Counted from the first letter of the stretch, positions 50,448-62,719 are shown. The stretch is DNA of 64,000 bases from Croceibacterium sp. TMG7-5b_MA50 (GCF_039830145.1 NZ_CP156082.1:2746001-2810000), one strand, 5' to 3'. The notes: generated by a model from the letters alone, not told the origin. Translations and numbers: made by a program.

Positions 50448-53400
50448 ATGCCCTTGCCCGCTGCCCCCCTGCAGATCGTCCGCGCTCTCGACCATACGCA
50501 GACCGGGGCCGGCGCGGCATCTGGTGATGGACCCGGCGACGGCTGGCTGATCGAACTGCCCGCGCTGTTCGATGCCGCGACCGATATGGCGATCGCCGAA
50601 TGGGGCGCGGCCGCGCGCAAGGCGGGTGCCCAGCTGCTGCTGCAGGCGGATCCCGCGCGCTTCGCGTACGATCACCCCCTGGTATCCGCCAATCCGGGGG
50701 CATTTTCCGTCCGGACGGCCGGTGCTCCCGGTGCGGTGATCGACCCGCGCAAGCCGCTGCCGCTGACGGGGGAGGCGCGCGCCCGGCTGCGCGATCCCGC
50801 ACGCCAGGACCTGTTTGCCGACGCGTTGGCCGCACGGCTGATCGAACTGGCGGGGCACGGCCTGGCAGGCTTGCGACTGGCGGCCGATGCGCTGCCGCCG
50901 GCCTTGTTCGCGGCCATGCGCCGGCAGGTGCTGGCAAAGGTTCCGGACTTCATCTTCATCGCCGGACCGGCGGGCGGGGACCGGGCCGCGTTGCTGGCTC
51001 TGGGGGAGGCGGGTGCCGACTACCTCGTTACCTCCCTTCGCTGGTGGAATGGCACGGCGCCCTGGCTGGTTGATGAAATCAATGCGCTTTCCCGCGTAGG
51101 CGGGCTGCTGCATGAGATCGGGCCCGACGGCACCGAGGCGCAGATGCAGTTGGCGCAGGCATTGGGCGGCGGGGTGATCGTGCCGACCGGCAGCGCCGCA
51201 GCGATCCGCCCGGCACTTGCCAGCAGCGGCCCGCTGGTGCGTCTGTCCTCCAGCTCCGATCCGGTGCTGGCACTGCTGCGCCCGGACGGTGCCGATCCGC
51301 GGTTGGCCTCACGGGCGGAGCTTATCCTCGCCAATGGCAGCGGCGCCGAGCAGGTCGTAACTCCGGCGCAGCTCTCCGCTGCTGGCGCCCGCTTTACCGG
51401 CAGCATCGTGCCGCTGACCCTGGCTGCGGGCGAGGTGCGCCGGATCACGATGGACGCTGCCGCCCCCATCACCTCCGCCCCGATGAGGACCGATCCGGCG
51501 GCGATGGCCGCCATGCCGCGGCTTGTGCTGGAAGGGATCGAACCGTCGGTGGAGGGTGGCGCCTTCGCGGTGAAGCGTGTCGTGGGGGAGGAGGTGGCGG
51601 TCACGGCCATCCTGTTTGGTGATGGGCATGAACAGCTCGCCGCCGAACTGCTGTGGCGTGCGGGCGATGGTGACGCCTGGCAGCGGGCCCCCATGCAGCA
51701 GCTTCCAAACGATCGCTGGAGCGCCCGATTCCCGCTGCAGCGCATGGGCCGTCATCTGTTCGCCGTCGAAGGCTGGCTGGACCGCTGGGGCGGGTTCCGG
51801 CGCGACTTCCGCAAGAAGGTGGATGCAGGCGTCGCGCAGGCTGTTGATCATGCGGAGGGCCGCGCGCTGGTGGCGGACGCCATCGGCCGTATGTCGGGCG
51901 CGGTGAAGCAGCAGCTGACCGGCCTGCTGCCGCAGCTGGAAAAGGCGAGCGAAGCTGACAGCGTGCAGCTGTTGCTGTCGGATGAACTCGCGGAGCTGAT
52001 GGCGGCGGCGGACGACCGCCCGTTCCGCATCGTCAGCGAACCGCAGATCGTGGATGCGGAGCGGGTCGAGGCGCGCTTCTCCAGCTGGTACGAGATCTTC
52101 CCCCGCTCCATCACCGACAGCAAGAACCGGCACGGCACCTTCGCCGACGTGATCGGCATCCTGCCGCATGTACGCGACATGGGGTTCGACACGCTGTACT
52201 TCCCGCCCATCCATCCGATCGGCACGGCCAATCGCAAGGGGCCGAACAACACGCTGACGCCCGGCCCTGACGATGTCGGCAGCCCCTATGCCATCGGCAG
52301 CCCCGATGGCGGCCACGATGCGCTGCACCCGGAACTGGGCAGCTTCGCCGATTTCCGCAAGCTGGTCGCCGCGGCGCACGAACATGGGCTGGAGATCGCG
52401 CTGGACTTCGCCATCCAGTGCTCCCCCGACCATCCGTGGCTGCAGGAACATCCCGGCTGGTTCGCCTGGCGGCCGGACGGCAGCATGAAATATGCGGAGA
52501 ACCCGCCCAAGAAGTACCAGGACATCGTCAATGTCGACTTCTACGCGCCCGACGCGATCCCGGGTCTGTGGCTGGCGCTGCGGGATGTGATCCTGCTGTG
52601 GGTCAAGGAAGGCGTGAAGACCTTCCGCGTGGACAACCCGCACACGAAGACGCTGCCCTTCTGGCAATGGATGATCGGTGAAGTCCGCGCTGCCCATCCC
52701 GAAACGATCTTCCTGTCGGAGGCATTCACCCGGCCGACCATGATGTACCGGCTGGCCAAGGTCGGCTTCAGCCAGAGCTACACCTATTTCACCTGGCGTG
52801 ACCACAAGGCGGAGCTGACCGAGTATATCACGGAGCTGACGACGACCGCGCCGAAGGAGTTCTACCGCCCGCACTTCTTCGTCAACACGCCCGACATCAA
52901 CCCGCACTTCCTGCAGACCGGCGGCCGCCCGGCGCACCGCATCCGCGCGGTGCTGGCGGCGACCCTGTCGGGCCTGTGGGGCGTCTATTCCGGGTTCGAG
53001 CTGTGCGACGCGACCCCGCTCGGGCCGGGAAAGGAGGAATACCTCGACAGCGAGAAGTACGAAATCCGCCCCTATCAGGCGCGCAGGCCCGGTGACATCG
53101 TCGATGACGTGACGCTGCTGAACCGCCTGCGCCGCGCGCATCCGGCCTTGCAGACGCATCTCAACACCCGCTTCTACGCCGCCGATAGCGACCAGATCAT
53201 CTGGTACGGCAAGTCCGCGCCCAACAGCGGCGAGACGCTGGCCGAGATGATCATGGTCATGGTCAACATGGACCCGCACAACGCCCATGGCTGCACCTAC
53301 GAGGTGCCGCTGTGGCAGTTCGGCCTGGCCGACGATGCCGCGATCGAGGTGGAGGACCTTGCCCACGGCAACAGCTTCCGCCTGTATGGCAAGAACCAGA

Positions 53401-53468
53401 CCATCCACATCACGCCCGACGAGCCCTACCGCATCTGGCGCTTTACCCTGCCCAAGGACGCATCGTGA
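50448..53468 (+). CDS. glgE: Alpha-1,4-glucan:maltose-1-phosphate maltosyltransferase GlgE with extra N-terminal domain
   Basis: A 1006-residue GH13 enzyme that extends alpha-1,4-glucan by two glucose units from maltose 1-phosphate. The GlgE core begins near residue 357 (RLVLEGIEPSVEGGAFAVKR), with the nucleophile D729 in TFRVDNPHTKTLPF and the acid/base E758 in FLSEAFTRPTMMYRLAK; the KKYQDIVNVDFY stretch is also typical. The first 355 residues are an extension absent from the about 660-700-residue actinobacterial enzymes. It looks like a worn-down amylase-like barrel with no visible catalytic Asp/Glu motifs. Its stop overlaps the treS start (GTGA), heading a six-gene operon. Confidence 0.93.
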   Translation: MPLPAAPLQIVRALDHTQTGAGAASGDGPGDGWLIELPALFDAATDMAIAEWGAAARKAGAQLLLQADPARFAYDHPLVSANPGAFSVRTAGAPGAVIDPRKPLPLTGEARARLRDPARQDLFADALAARLIELAGHGLAGLRLAADALPPALFAAMRRQVLAKVPDFIFIAGPAGGDRAALLALGEAGADYLVTSLRWWNGTAPWLVDEINALSRVGGLLHEIGPDGTEAQMQLAQALGGGVIVPTGSAAAIRPALASSGPLVRLSSSSDPVLALLRPDGADPRLASRAELILANGSGAEQVVTPAQLSAAGARFTGSIVPLTLAAGEVRRITMDAAAPITSAPMRTDPAAMAAMPRLVLEGIEPSVEGGAFAVKRVVGEEVAVTAILFGDGHEQLAAELLWRAGDGDAWQRAPMQQLPNDRWSARFPLQRMGRHLFAVEGWLDRWGGFRRDFRKKVDAGVAQAVDHAEGRALVADAIGRMSGAVKQQLTGLLPQLEKASEADSVQLLLSDELAELMAAADDRPFRIVSEPQIVDAERVEARFSSWYEIFPRSITDSKNRHGTFADVIGILPHVRDMGFDTLYFPPIHPIGTANRKGPNNTLTPGPDDVGSPYAIGSPDGGHDALHPELGSFADFRKLVAAAHEHGLEIALDFAIQCSPDHPWLQEHPGWFAWRPDGSMKYAENPPKKYQDIVNVDFYAPDAIPGLWLALRDVILLWVKEGVKTFRVDNPHTKTLPFWQWMIGEVRAAHPETIFLSEAFTRPTMMYRLAKVGFSQSYTYFTWRDHKAELTEYITELTTTAPKEFYRPHFFVNTPDINPHFLQTGGRPAHRIRAVLAATLSGLWGVYSGFELCDATPLGPGKEEYLDSEKYEIRPYQARRPGDIVDDVTLLNRLRRAHPALQTHLNTRFYAADSDQIIWYGKSAPNSGETLAEMIMVMVNMDPHNAHGCTYEVPLWQFGLADDAAIEVEDLAHGNSFRLYGKNQTIHITPDEPYRIWRFTLPKDAS

Positions 53469-56400
53469 CCGAACTCGCCCCGCAAACCGCCAGTGCCACC
53501 ACCACCGCCGTCCTCGTCGACCCGGCGGACGATCCGCAGTGGTACAAGGATGCGGTCATCTACCAGCTGCACGTCAAGTCGTTCTTCGATGCGAACAATG
53601 ACGGGATCGGCGATTTCGCCGGGTTGATGCAGAAGCTGGACTATGTCGCCGATCTCGGCGTCACGGCGATCTGGCTGCTGCCGTTCTACCCCTCCCCCCG
53701 GCGCGACGACGGCTATGACATCGCCGAATATCGCGACGTGTCGCCCGATTACGGCACGATTGAGGATGTGCGCGCGCTGATCGACGCGGCGCATGACCGC
53801 GGCATCCGCGTCATCACCGAACTTGTCATCAATCACACCAGCGACCAGCACCCCTGGTTCCAGGCGGCGCGCAAGGCGCCCCCGGGAAGCCCGGAGCGGG
53901 ACTTCTATGTCTGGTCGGACGACGACAAGCTGTATTCGGGCACCCGCATCATCTTCCTCGATACGGAAAAGTCGAACTGGACCTGGGACGAGGAGGCGGG
54001 TGCCTATTTCTGGCACCGCTTCTACTCGCACCAGCCGGACCTCAATTTCGACAATCCGGCGGTCTTACAGGAGGTGCTGGACGTCATGCACTTCTGGCTC
54101 GATGCCGGGATCGATGGGCTGCGGCTGGACGCCATCCCCTACCTGATCGAGCGGGACGGCACGTCGAACGAGAACCTGCAGGAGACGCACGACGTCCTGA
54201 AGAAGATCCGCGCCGATCTGGACCAGCATTACCCCGGCCGCATGCTGCTGGCCGAGGCGAATATGTGGCCGGAGGATACGCAGCAATATTTCGGCCAGAA
54301 GGAAGAGGTGACGGAGGAATGCCACATGGCGTTCCACTTCCCGCTGATGCCGCGCATGTACATGGCGGTGGCGCAGGAGGACCGGTTCCCCATTACCGAC
54401 ATCATGCGCCAGACGCCCGCCATTCCGGGCGATGCGCAATGGGCGATCTTCCTGCGCAACCATGACGAGCTGACGCTGGAAATGGTCACGGACGCGGAGC
54501 GGGACTACCTCTGGAACACCTACGCCGCCGACCGACGCGCGCGCATCAACCTTGGCATCCGCCGCCGTCTGGCCCCGCTGATGGAGCGGGACCGCCGCCG
54601 GATCGAGCTGATGAACGCCCTGCTGTTGACCATGCCCGGCACGCCTGTGCTATATTATGGTGACGAGATCGGCATGGGCGACAACATCTTCCTGGGCGAC
54701 CGGGACGGTGTAAGGACGCCGATGCAGTGGTCGCCCGATCGCAATGGCGGCTTCTCCAAGGCGGATCCCGCCACGCTGACGCTGCCGGCAATTCAGGACC
54801 CGCTCTACGGCTATGCTGCGGTGAACGTGGAGGCGCAGGAGCGGGACCGGCATTCGCTGCTCAACTGGGTCAAGCGCGCCCTGGCCGTGCGCAAGCGGTA
54901 CCAGGCATTCGGCCGTGGGGAGCAGATCTTCCTGCGCCCGGCCAACCGCCGCATCCTCGCCTATCTGCGCCAGTTCGGTGACGAGACGATCCTCTGTGTC
55001 GCCAATCTGGGCCGCAATGCACAGGCGGTGGAGCTGGACCTGCACGAATATGAAGGCTTCACCCCGGTAGAGCTGACCGGCGGCGAGGCGTTCCCGGCGA
55101 TCGGCCACTTGCCTTACCTGCTGACCCTGCCGCCCTACGGCTTCCTGTGGTTCGAGCTGACGCACGGCGACGCGCCTGCCTGGGCCAGTTCGGCGCCCTC
55201 GCTCGACAGCGAGCGGCACACCTTTGTCCTGCGGCCGGAGCTTGCCGACGTGATGCAGGGCGCCAGCCGCTCCATGCTCGAGGGCGACCTGCTGCCGGCC
55301 TATGTGGGGCAACGGCGCTGGTTCGGCGGCAAGGATGCTGGCGTCGATGGCCTGCGGGTGGTGCGCACCACGCCGATGCCTGGGGCGGACGACCTGCTGC
55401 TGGCGGAACTCGCCGTCACCAGCGGGGGTGAGGAAGCGATCTACACGCTGCCGCTCGGCATTGCGTGGGAGGGCGAGCGGACCGGCCCCTTCGCCAGCAA
55501 TCTGGCGCTGGCGCGAGTCAGGCGCGGGCGCCATGTCGGCCTGCTGACCGATGGCTTCGCCACTTCGCAATTCGCCGCCGCGGTCCTTTCCGCGATGCGC
55601 GACGGGGCAGAGGTCGCATCGGAAGGCGGCACCTTGCGCTTTGCCGCGACCCCGGCCTTCGAGCTTGATCCGGATGGTGAACCCGAATGGCTGGCCGCCG
55701 AACAGTCCAACAGCACGGTCGTGGTAGGCCAGCAGGCGGTGCTGAAGCTGCTGCGCAAGCTGGCGCCGGGCGTCCATCCCGATGCGGAAATGGCCCGCCA
55801 TCTGGGGGAGAACGGCTTCGCCAACGTGCCCGCCGTGCTCGGCACGGTGACGCGGGCGGAGGATGACGGCACCGAAACGCTGGTGATGCTGGCGCAGGCC
55901 TTCGTCTACAACCAGGGCGATGGCTGGCAGTGGACGCTGAATGCGCTGGAGCGGTTGTCGACGGACACCGACTGGTCGTTCACCAATTACGAGAACTTCG
56001 CCGCAAATCTGGGTCGCCGTCTGGCGGAGATGCATGCGGTGCTCGCCCGTCCGACCGACAATCCCGACTTCGCGCCGGAGATGCTGTCGGCTGCTAATGC
56101 GACAGCGTTGGGAGAGCGGGTGGTCCGTGAGGTCCGCCAGGCGATCGCGCGCCTCGCCGATGCCGATCTGCCGGAAGAGGCTCGGGCCGATGCGGAATGG
56201 CTGGCGGGGAAGGGTGATGCGATCGCCGATGCCGTCGCCAGTCTCGCCGCCACGGCGGAAGGGCAGCAGCGCACCCGCATCCATGGCGACCTGCATTTGG
56301 GGCAAGTGCTGATGACCGGGCACGACGTCATGATCATCGATTTCGAAGGGGAGCCGGCCCGGCCGCTGGAACAGCGCCGGGCGAAGGATCTGCCGGCCCG

Positions 56401-56713
56401 CGACGTCGCCGGCATGCTGCGCAGCTTCGACTACGCCGCAGCCGTCGCCGCCAGCAACCGGCCCGCAGCGTCCGACAGCCTGGAGGAGCGTGCGGGCGAG
56501 GGCGCCGAGATGTTCCGCCGCCGCGCGATCGAGGCGTTCCTGGAAGGCTATCACGGCAGTGAGGAGCGCGGGCCGCTGCTGCTGCTCTTCGTGCTGGAGA
56601 AGGCCGCGTACGAGATCGGGTACGAGGCGGCGAACCGGCCCGACTGGATCGGCGTGCCGACCCGCGGCCTGGCGCAGGCTGCGCGTGAACTGCTGCGGGA
56701 GACGGGCGAATGA
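53465..56713 (+). CDS. treS: Trehalose synthase / maltokinase fusion (TreS-Mak)
   Basis: A 1082-residue fusion. Residues about 25-570 are TreS, a GH13 isomerase interconverting trehalose and maltose, with D222 (GLRLDAIPY), E264 ([11 protein letters not shown]) and D334 ([12 protein letters not shown]). Residues about 610-1080 are maltokinase (Mak/Pep2), making maltose 1-phosphate from maltose and ATP, with the kinase-like HGDLHLGQ (D942) and [11 protein letters not shown] (D959). Fusion channels maltose straight to the GlgE substrate. The GTG start at 53465 overlaps the glgE stop; the upstream open frame overlaps glgE and is not used. The stop overlaps glgB (ATGA). Confidence 0.94.
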   Translation: MTELAPQTASATTTAVLVDPADDPQWYKDAVIYQLHVKSFFDANNDGIGDFAGLMQKLDYVADLGVTAIWLLPFYPSPRRDDGYDIAEYRDVSPDYGTIEDVRALIDAAHDRGIRVITELVINHTSDQHPWFQAARKAPPGSPERDFYVWSDDDKLYSGTRIIFLDTEKSNWTWDEEAGAYFWHRFYSHQPDLNFDNPAVLQEVLDVMHFWLDAGIDGLRLDAIPYLIERDGTSNENLQETHDVLKKIRADLDQHYPGRMLLAEANMWPEDTQQYFGQKEEVTEECHMAFHFPLMPRMYMAVAQEDRFPITDIMRQTPAIPGDAQWAIFLRNHDELTLEMVTDAERDYLWNTYAADRRARINLGIRRRLAPLMERDRRRIELMNALLLTMPGTPVLYYGDEIGMGDNIFLGDRDGVRTPMQWSPDRNGGFSKADPATLTLPAIQDPLYGYAAVNVEAQERDRHSLLNWVKRALAVRKRYQAFGRGEQIFLRPANRRILAYLRQFGDETILCVANLGRNAQAVELDLHEYEGFTPVELTGGEAFPAIGHLPYLLTLPPYGFLWFELTHGDAPAWASSAPSLDSERHTFVLRPELADVMQGASRSMLEGDLLPAYVGQRRWFGGKDAGVDGLRVVRTTPMPGADDLLLAELAVTSGGEEAIYTLPLGIAWEGERTGPFASNLALARVRRGRHVGLLTDGFATSQFAAAVLSAMRDGAEVASEGGTLRFAATPAFELDPDGEPEWLAAEQSNSTVVVGQQAVLKLLRKLAPGVHPDAEMARHLGENGFANVPAVLGTVTRAEDDGTETLVMLAQAFVYNQGDGWQWTLNALERLSTDTDWSFTNYENFAANLGRRLAEMHAVLARPTDNPDFAPEMLSAANATALGERVVREVRQAIARLADADLPEEARADAEWLAGKGDAIADAVASLAATAEGQQRTRIHGDLHLGQVLMTGHDVMIIDFEGEPARPLEQRRAKDLPARDVAGMLRSFDYAAAVAASNRPAASDSLEERAGEGAEMFRRRAIEAFLEGYHGSEERGPLLLLFVLEKAAYEIGYEAANRPDWIGVPTRGLAQAARELLRETGE

Positions 56714-58884
56714 CCGACATGATGCCCGCCGCCGCGGCGGCCATGCTGGAAGGCCGGCTGGACGATCCCTTCGCCTTCCTTGGCGCGCATCGAGAAGGGT
56801 CCAGCACGGTGGTCCGCACCTTCCAGCCGGGTGCCGAGAAGGTCGAGGCGGTGCAGGGGCGCAAGGTCTGCCCGCTGACCGAAGCCGCGCCCGGCCTGTT
56901 CGCCGGGCCGCTGGCAGCCGAAGGACCCTATCTGCTGCGGATCACCTGGCCGGGCGGATCGGTGCAGGAGACGGAGGACCCGTATACGTTCGGTCTGGTC
57001 CTGTCCGATTTCGACCTGCACCTGTTTGCGGAAGGGCGCCACCTGGACCTGCCGCGCGTGTTCGGCGCGCAGCCGACCAGCGTGGACGGTGTCAATGGTG
57101 TCAACTTCTCCGTCTGGGCACCCAACGCCCGGCGCGTCAGCGTGGTGGGCGACTGGAACAGCTGGGACGGCCGCCGCCATCCGATGCGCGCCCGCCACCC
57201 AACAGGCGTGTGGGAGCTGTTCGTGCCCCGACTGGCGGTCGGCACCCGCTACAAGTTCGAGATCGCCGGCGCGGACGGATCGGTGGTGCAGAAGGCCGAC
57301 CCGCTCGCCCGAGCCACCGAAGTGCCGCCGGCTACCGCCAGCATCGTCGCCGCCGCGCCCGATTTCGCCTGGACCGACAGCGACTGGATGGCGGAGCGTG
57401 CCCGTCGGCAGGCGGCCGATGCGCCGATCAGCGTGTACGAGGTCCATGTCGGATCATGGATGCGCGACCGGGGCGAGGAAGGCGAGGCGCTAGACTGGGC
57501 GGGCCTGACCGACCGGCTGGTGCCTTACGTCGCCAGCATGGGCTTCACGCATGTGGAGCTGCTGCCGATCATGGAGCATCCGTTCGGCGGATCGTGGGGC
57601 TACCAGCCGCTTGGCCAGTTTGCGCCGTCTGCCCGCTTCGGCAATCCGGAGGATTTCGCCGGCTTCGTCGATGCCTGTCACCGGGCGGGGATCGGCGTCA
57701 TCCTGGACTGGGTGCCGGCGCATTTCCCGACGGACGCCCACGGCCTCGCGCGGTTCGACGGTCCGCCGCTGTACGAACATGCCGACCCGCGCGAAGGGTT
57801 CCACCAGGATTGGAACACGCTGATCTACAATCTCGGCCGCAACGAAGTGTCGGGCTTCCTGCTGGCGAGCGCGATCTGGTGGCTGGAGACGTTCCATGTC
57901 GACGGTCTGCGCGTCGATGCCGTCGCCTCCATGCTGTACCGCGACTACAGCCGCAAGCACGGCGAATGGGTGCCCAACGTCCATGGCGGGCGGGAGAATC
58001 TGGAATCGGTTGCATTCCTCAAGACCATGAACGGCCTCGTCCACCAGCGCTGCCCCGGTGCAATTACCGTGGCGGAGGAAAGCACCGCTTGGCCGGGTGT
58101 CTCCGCCCCGCTGGAGCATGGCGGCCTCGGTTTCGACTACAAGTGGAACATGGGCTGGATGCACGACACGCTCCAGTATTTCGAACGTGATCCGATGTAT
58201 CGCCGCTGGCACCATGGGGAGCTGAGCTTCCCGATGGTCTATGCCTATTCGGAACGCTACGTCCTGCCGATCAGCCATGACGAGGTGGTTCATGGCAAGG
58301 GTTCGCTGTGGAACAAGATGCCGGGCGATCCCTGGCGCAAGAGCGCGAACCTGCGCGCGTACCTCGCCTTCATGTGGACCCATCCCGGCAAGAAGCTGCT
58401 ATTCATGGGCTGCGAGCTGGGCGCCCCGGCGGAATGGAACCATGATGCCACGCTGCCCTGGCACCTGCTGGATCGGCCCGACCATGCGGGCGTCCAGGCG
58501 CTCGTTCGCGACCTCAACCGGCTATATTCGACCGAGCCCGCTCTACATTCGTTGGATACGGAACCCGGCGGCTTCTTCTGGCTTGTGCCTGACGATGCAC
58601 ACAACAGCGTGTACGCCTTCGTGCGGTCAGGCGGCGGCGGGGCTCAGGTGGCGGTGATCGTCAACCTGACACCCCAACCGCAGCATGGCTATCGCGTCGG
58701 CTTGCCGCAGGGGGGGCGCTGGATGGAAGTCCTGAACACCGATGCCGCCATCTACGGTGGCAGCAATTGGGGCAATGACGGGGTGGTGCTGGCCGATGGC
58801 GATGGCTGCCATAATCAGTCGCATTCCGCCGCAGTCAATATCCCGCCGCTGGGCGTAGTGGTGTTGAAGGCGGCGGGCGTTTGA
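56710..58884 (+). CDS. glgB: 1,4-alpha-glucan branching enzyme
   Basis: A 724-residue GH13 enzyme that makes alpha-1,6 branches in the GlgE-built glucan. Two N-terminal CBM48-type domains (about 15-105 and 115-215, [19 protein letters not shown]) precede the catalytic barrel, with D403 ([16 protein letters not shown]), E456 ([12 protein letters not shown]) and D524 ([13 protein letters not shown]), nearly the same numbering as E. coli GlgB (405, 458, 526). The ATG overlaps the treS-mak stop by 4 bp, and the stop overlaps the TTG start of glgX. Confidence 0.97.
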   Translation: MTDMMPAAAAAMLEGRLDDPFAFLGAHREGSSTVVRTFQPGAEKVEAVQGRKVCPLTEAAPGLFAGPLAAEGPYLLRITWPGGSVQETEDPYTFGLVLSDFDLHLFAEGRHLDLPRVFGAQPTSVDGVNGVNFSVWAPNARRVSVVGDWNSWDGRRHPMRARHPTGVWELFVPRLAVGTRYKFEIAGADGSVVQKADPLARATEVPPATASIVAAAPDFAWTDSDWMAERARRQAADAPISVYEVHVGSWMRDRGEEGEALDWAGLTDRLVPYVASMGFTHVELLPIMEHPFGGSWGYQPLGQFAPSARFGNPEDFAGFVDACHRAGIGVILDWVPAHFPTDAHGLARFDGPPLYEHADPREGFHQDWNTLIYNLGRNEVSGFLLASAIWWLETFHVDGLRVDAVASMLYRDYSRKHGEWVPNVHGGRENLESVAFLKTMNGLVHQRCPGAITVAEESTAWPGVSAPLEHGGLGFDYKWNMGWMHDTLQYFERDPMYRRWHHGELSFPMVYAYSERYVLPISHDEVVHGKGSLWNKMPGDPWRKSANLRAYLAFMWTHPGKKLLFMGCELGAPAEWNHDATLPWHLLDRPDHAGVQALVRDLNRLYSTEPALHSLDTEPGGFFWLVPDDAHNSVYAFVRSGGGGAQVAVIVNLTPQPQHGYRVGLPQGGRWMEVLNTDAAIYGGSNWGNDGVVLADGDGCHNQSHSAAVNIPPLGVVVLKAAGV

Positions 58885-61019
58885 GCCCGCTGCCCGACCG
58901 GCTGCAGGCGGGATCGCCCTATCCGCTGGGTTCCACGTTCGACGGGCTCGGCGTCAACTTCGCCGTGTTCTCCGCAAATGCGGATGGCATGGACCTGTGC
59001 CTGTTTGATCCGCAAGGCGGCAAGGAGATTGCCTGCCTGCCGCTGAACGAGTGCACGGATGAGGTTTGGCACGGCTATCTGCCCTACGCCAAGCCGGGCC
59101 TTCTCTACGGGTACCGCGCGCATGGCCGGTACGAGCCGGAGGCGGGCCATCGCTTCAACCCTAACAAGCTGCTGCTCGATCCCTATGCCAAGATGCTGCA
59201 CGGCGATGTGCGCTGGAATGAATCGCTGCACGGCTATCGCCTGCGCTCCCCGCGCAAGGACCTGAGTTTCGACAAGCGCGATTCCGCGCCCGCCATGCCC
59301 AAGGCGGTGGTGGTGGCCGATCGGTTCGATTGGACGGGCGATATGCGGCCCAACGTGCCGTGGTCGGAGACGGTCATCTACGAAGCGCATGTGAAGGGCC
59401 TGACCCGCCTGCTGGAGGAGGTGCCCCGGCGCGAGCGCGGGACCTACGGCGCGCTGGCGCACCCTACCGTCATCAACCATCTGAAGCGGATCGGCGTCAC
59501 CACGCTGGAACTGCTGCCGATCCATTCCTTCGTGCAGGACCAGCGCCTGCAGGAGGCGGGCCTCGCCAATTACTGGGGCTACAACACGCTGGGCTTCTTC
59601 GCGCCCGAACGCCGCTACATGGCGGGCGGCGGAGACGAGCTGCGCATCGCCATCCGCCGGCTGCATGCCGCCGGTATCGAGGTGATCCTGGACGTCGTCT
59701 ACAACCACACCGCGGAAGGCAGCGAGCTGGGCCCGACGCTGTCGTTCCGCGGCCTCGACAACGCGACCTATTACCGGCTGGTGCAGGATCAGCCGCGTTA
59801 CTGCGTCAACGACACCGGCACCGGCAACACGCTGGACCTCAGCCATCCGCGAGTGATCCAGATGGTGGCGGACAGTCTGCGCCACTGGGTGCAGAGCTAC
59901 CATGTGGACGGTTTCCGATTCGACCTTGGCGTCACGCTGGGGCGCGATGGCAATAACGGATTCGACCCCCGCAGCGGCTTCTTCGACGTGTTGCGGCAGG
60001 ACCCGGTATTGGGGCAAGTGAAGCTTATCAGCGAGCCGTGGGATATCGGCCCCGGCGGCTACCAGCTTGGCAACCACCCGCCGGGCTTCGCCGAATGGAA
60101 CGACAAGTTCCGGGACGTGACGCGCAGCTACTGGAATGGCGCATCCGGCACTCGACCCGAATTCGCCAATCGCATCGCGGGCAGCGCCGACCTGTTCGAC
60201 CGCCGCGCGCGCCGGCCTTGGGCCAGCGTCAACTTCGTGACCGCGCATGACGGTTTCACCCTCACCGACCTCGTCAGCTACAACGACAAGCACAACGAGG
60301 CGAATAACGAGGACAACCGGGACGGTCACAGCAACAATCATTCACGCAACTGGGGCGTGGAAGGGCCAAGCGACGACCCGCAGATCATCGAGACCCGCGA
60401 CCGGGTGGCACGGTCCATGCTGACCACCCTGTTCGCCTCGCTCGGCACCCCCATGCTGCTGGGCGGGGACGAGTTCGGGCGCACCCAGAACGGCAACAAC
60501 AACGCCTATTGCCAGGACAACGAGCTGAGCTGGTTCGACTGGAACCAGCTGAACAGCGAGCGCGGCCACGCGATGAGCGACTTCGTCCGTCGCCTGACCG
60601 CAGTGCGCAAGCATTACCCGCTGCTGCGCGCCGGCCACTTCCTGCACGGGGAGGAGGAGATCGCGCCGGGCGTGCTCGATATCGACTGGTTCGACGAGCG
60701 TGGCGAGCATCTGACGAACGACGATTGGCATAATCCCGAAGGGCGCGCCTTGCTGATGCGGCGGGTTCGACGGCGCAAGGACGGCGTGCTGCAGGCGGTG
60801 TCCATGCTGATGAACGGCGGTGACACGCCGCTCACCTTCACCCTGCCGAAGCCATCGCTGGAACGGCGGCTGGTGATCGACAGCGCGGAGCCATTGGCGG
60901 AAGAGCGCGTGGTTGGCGACACGGTGGAGGTGCAGGCCCATGCCGTCGTCCTGATCGTCGGTACGGAAAAGCACGGGGACGCGCCGCACGACGACGCCGA
61001 TCCTGACGGCGGGGAGTGA
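58881..61019 (+). CDS. glgX: Glycogen debranching enzyme GlgX
   Basis: A 712-residue isoamylase-type GH13 enzyme that hydrolyses alpha-1,6 branch points of phosphorylase-limit or GlgE-made glucan. A CBM48 domain ([20 protein letters not shown]) is followed by the barrel with D348 ([14 protein letters not shown]), E385 ([16 protein letters not shown]) and D457 ([16 protein letters not shown]), and by the family's [20 protein letters not shown]. The start is the rare TTG at 58881, overlapping the glgB stop (TTGA), which makes translation depend on glgB. In trehalose operons such enzymes are also called TreX. Confidence 0.95.
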   Translation: MSPLPDRLQAGSPYPLGSTFDGLGVNFAVFSANADGMDLCLFDPQGGKEIACLPLNECTDEVWHGYLPYAKPGLLYGYRAHGRYEPEAGHRFNPNKLLLDPYAKMLHGDVRWNESLHGYRLRSPRKDLSFDKRDSAPAMPKAVVVADRFDWTGDMRPNVPWSETVIYEAHVKGLTRLLEEVPRRERGTYGALAHPTVINHLKRIGVTTLELLPIHSFVQDQRLQEAGLANYWGYNTLGFFAPERRYMAGGGDELRIAIRRLHAAGIEVILDVVYNHTAEGSELGPTLSFRGLDNATYYRLVQDQPRYCVNDTGTGNTLDLSHPRVIQMVADSLRHWVQSYHVDGFRFDLGVTLGRDGNNGFDPRSGFFDVLRQDPVLGQVKLISEPWDIGPGGYQLGNHPPGFAEWNDKFRDVTRSYWNGASGTRPEFANRIAGSADLFDRRARRPWASVNFVTAHDGFTLTDLVSYNDKHNEANNEDNRDGHSNNHSRNWGVEGPSDDPQIIETRDRVARSMLTTLFASLGTPMLLGGDEFGRTQNGNNNAYCQDNELSWFDWNQLNSERGHAMSDFVRRLTAVRKHYPLLRAGHFLHGEEEIAPGVLDIDWFDERGEHLTNDDWHNPEGRALLMRRVRRRKDGVLQAVSMLMNGGDTPLTFTLPKPSLERRLVIDSAEPLAEERVVGDTVEVQAHAVVLIVGTEKHGDAPHDDADPDGGE

Positions 61020-61021
61020 CC

Positions 61022-62719
61022 ATGCACTGGGGACCGGAAATACTGGGCGACGGGCGCGCCCGCTTTGCCCTGTGGGCGCCCGATCGTGACGGCATCACGC
61101 TGGAACTGGATGGCGCCCCGTCCTTGCCGATGGCGGCTGCGGCGAACGGCTGGTTTGTCGTGGAGGCGCAGGCCGCCCCCGGCGCCCGCTACCGTTTCCG
61201 ACTGGATGCCGATCTCGCCGTCGCCGATCCCGCGTCGCGCCGGCAGGCTGACGGCGTCCATGGGTGGAGTGTGTTGTGCGATCCTGCGGGCTATAGTTGG
61301 CAGAACGACTGGCAGGGCCGCCCGTGGGAAGAGGCGGTGATCCTGGAGGTTCATGCCGGCGTGCTGGGCGGCTTTGCGGGCGTGGCGGAGCGATTGCCGG
61401 AATGGCGCGACCAGGGCATCACCGCTGTTCAATTGATGCCGATAAACGCCTTCGCCGGTACCCGCAACTGGGGCTATGACGGCGTGCTGCCCTATGCCGT
61501 GGCGGAGGCCTATGGCTCACCCGACGATCTGCGCGCGCTGGTCGACCGGGCGCATGGGCTGGGGCTGATGGTGTTCCTGGACGTGGTGTACAACCACTTT
61601 GGTCCTGACGGGAATTACCTCAGCGCCTATGCCGCCGGCTTCTTCGACGAACATGCCCATACGCCATGGGGCGGGGCGGTCGCGGTCAGCAAGGACCCGG
61701 TGCGCCGCTTCTTCATCGACAATGCGCTCATGTGGCTGAGCGATTACCGGCTGGACGGGCTGCGCTTCGATGCGGTGCATGCCATCGCCGACAACGGCTT
61801 CCTGGACGACATGGCGCGGGAGATCCGGGCGGCGTTGCCCAATCGGCAGACGCATCTGGTGCTGGAGAACGAGAACAACGATCCCGATCGCCTTGCCCCC
61901 GGCCTGTACGATGCGCAGTGGAACGACGACTTCCACAACGTGCTGCACGTCATCCTGACGGGCGAGCAGGAGGGCTATTACAAGAGCTTCGCCGACAACG
62001 CGACCGAGCGGCTGGCGCGCTGCCTGGCGGAGGGGTTCATCTACCAGGGCGAGGATGGCGGCCACGGGCCGCGCGGCAAGCCCAGCGGGCATCTGTCGCC
62101 CGGCCACTTCGTCAGCTTCCTGCAGAACCACGATCAGGTCGGCAATCGCGCCTTGGGCGAACGGCTGATCAGCCTGACCGATGCTGACCGGCTGCGCGCC
62201 GCGACCGCGCTGCAATTGCTGTGCCCGCAAATCCCGCTGCTGTTCATGGGGGAGCCCGAAGGGAGCACGACGCCTTTCCTGTTCTTCACCGATTTCCATG
62301 ATGAACTGGCCGATGCGGTACGCGAAGGCCGGCGCAAGGAATTCGCCCATTTCGCCGCCTTCTCCGATCCCGCCGCGCGGGAGGGTATCCCCGATCCGAA
62401 CGACGGGATGACCTTTGCCCGCTCCGCGCCCGAACCCGGCCCCGACAACGCCGCCTGGCGGGCGTTCTACGCCGACCTGCTGGCGCTGCGTTCCCGGCAT
62501 GTGGTGCCCGGCATAGCGGGTGCCCGATCGACGGGGGTAGAGGTGCTGGGCGATGGCGCCGTGGCCGCGCGCTGGCTGCTGGGTGATGGCTGCACATTGG
62601 GACTAAGCATCAATCTGGGTCGAGCCCCTGTGACCTTCCCCGGTGCGGAGGGCCGCGTCCTGCTGGAGCTTGGCGACAGCGGCGCACCCGACAGCTTCGC
62701 CGCATGGATCGCCAAATGA
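61022..62719 (+). CDS. treZ: Malto-oligosyltrehalose trehalohydrolase
   Basis: A 565-residue GH13 enzyme that releases trehalose from maltooligosyltrehalose, the second step of the TreY-TreZ route. A short N-terminal CBM48-like domain (GRARFALWAPDRDGITLELD) precedes the barrel with WGYDGVLPYAVAEAYGSPDD, LDVVYNHFGPDGNYL, D250 (LDGLRFDAVHAI), E282 (HLVLENENNDPDRL) and QNHDQVGNRALGERL. ATG 61022 is chosen because GGGGAG lies 5 nt upstream; GTG 61016, overlapping the glgX stop, would add two residues. TreY, its partner, is not in the window. Confidence 0.93.
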   Translation: MHWGPEILGDGRARFALWAPDRDGITLELDGAPSLPMAAAANGWFVVEAQAAPGARYRFRLDADLAVADPASRRQADGVHGWSVLCDPAGYSWQNDWQGRPWEEAVILEVHAGVLGGFAGVAERLPEWRDQGITAVQLMPINAFAGTRNWGYDGVLPYAVAEAYGSPDDLRALVDRAHGLGLMVFLDVVYNHFGPDGNYLSAYAAGFFDEHAHTPWGGAVAVSKDPVRRFFIDNALMWLSDYRLDGLRFDAVHAIADNGFLDDMAREIRAALPNRQTHLVLENENNDPDRLAPGLYDAQWNDDFHNVLHVILTGEQEGYYKSFADNATERLARCLAEGFIYQGEDGGHGPRGKPSGHLSPGHFVSFLQNHDQVGNRALGERLISLTDADRLRAATALQLLCPQIPLLFMGEPEGSTTPFLFFTDFHDELADAVREGRRKEFAHFAAFSDPAAREGIPDPNDGMTFARSAPEPGPDNAAWRAFYADLLALRSRHVVPGIAGARSTGVEVLGDGAVAARWLLGDGCTLGLSINLGRAPVTFPGAEGRVLLELGDSGAPDSFAAWIAK

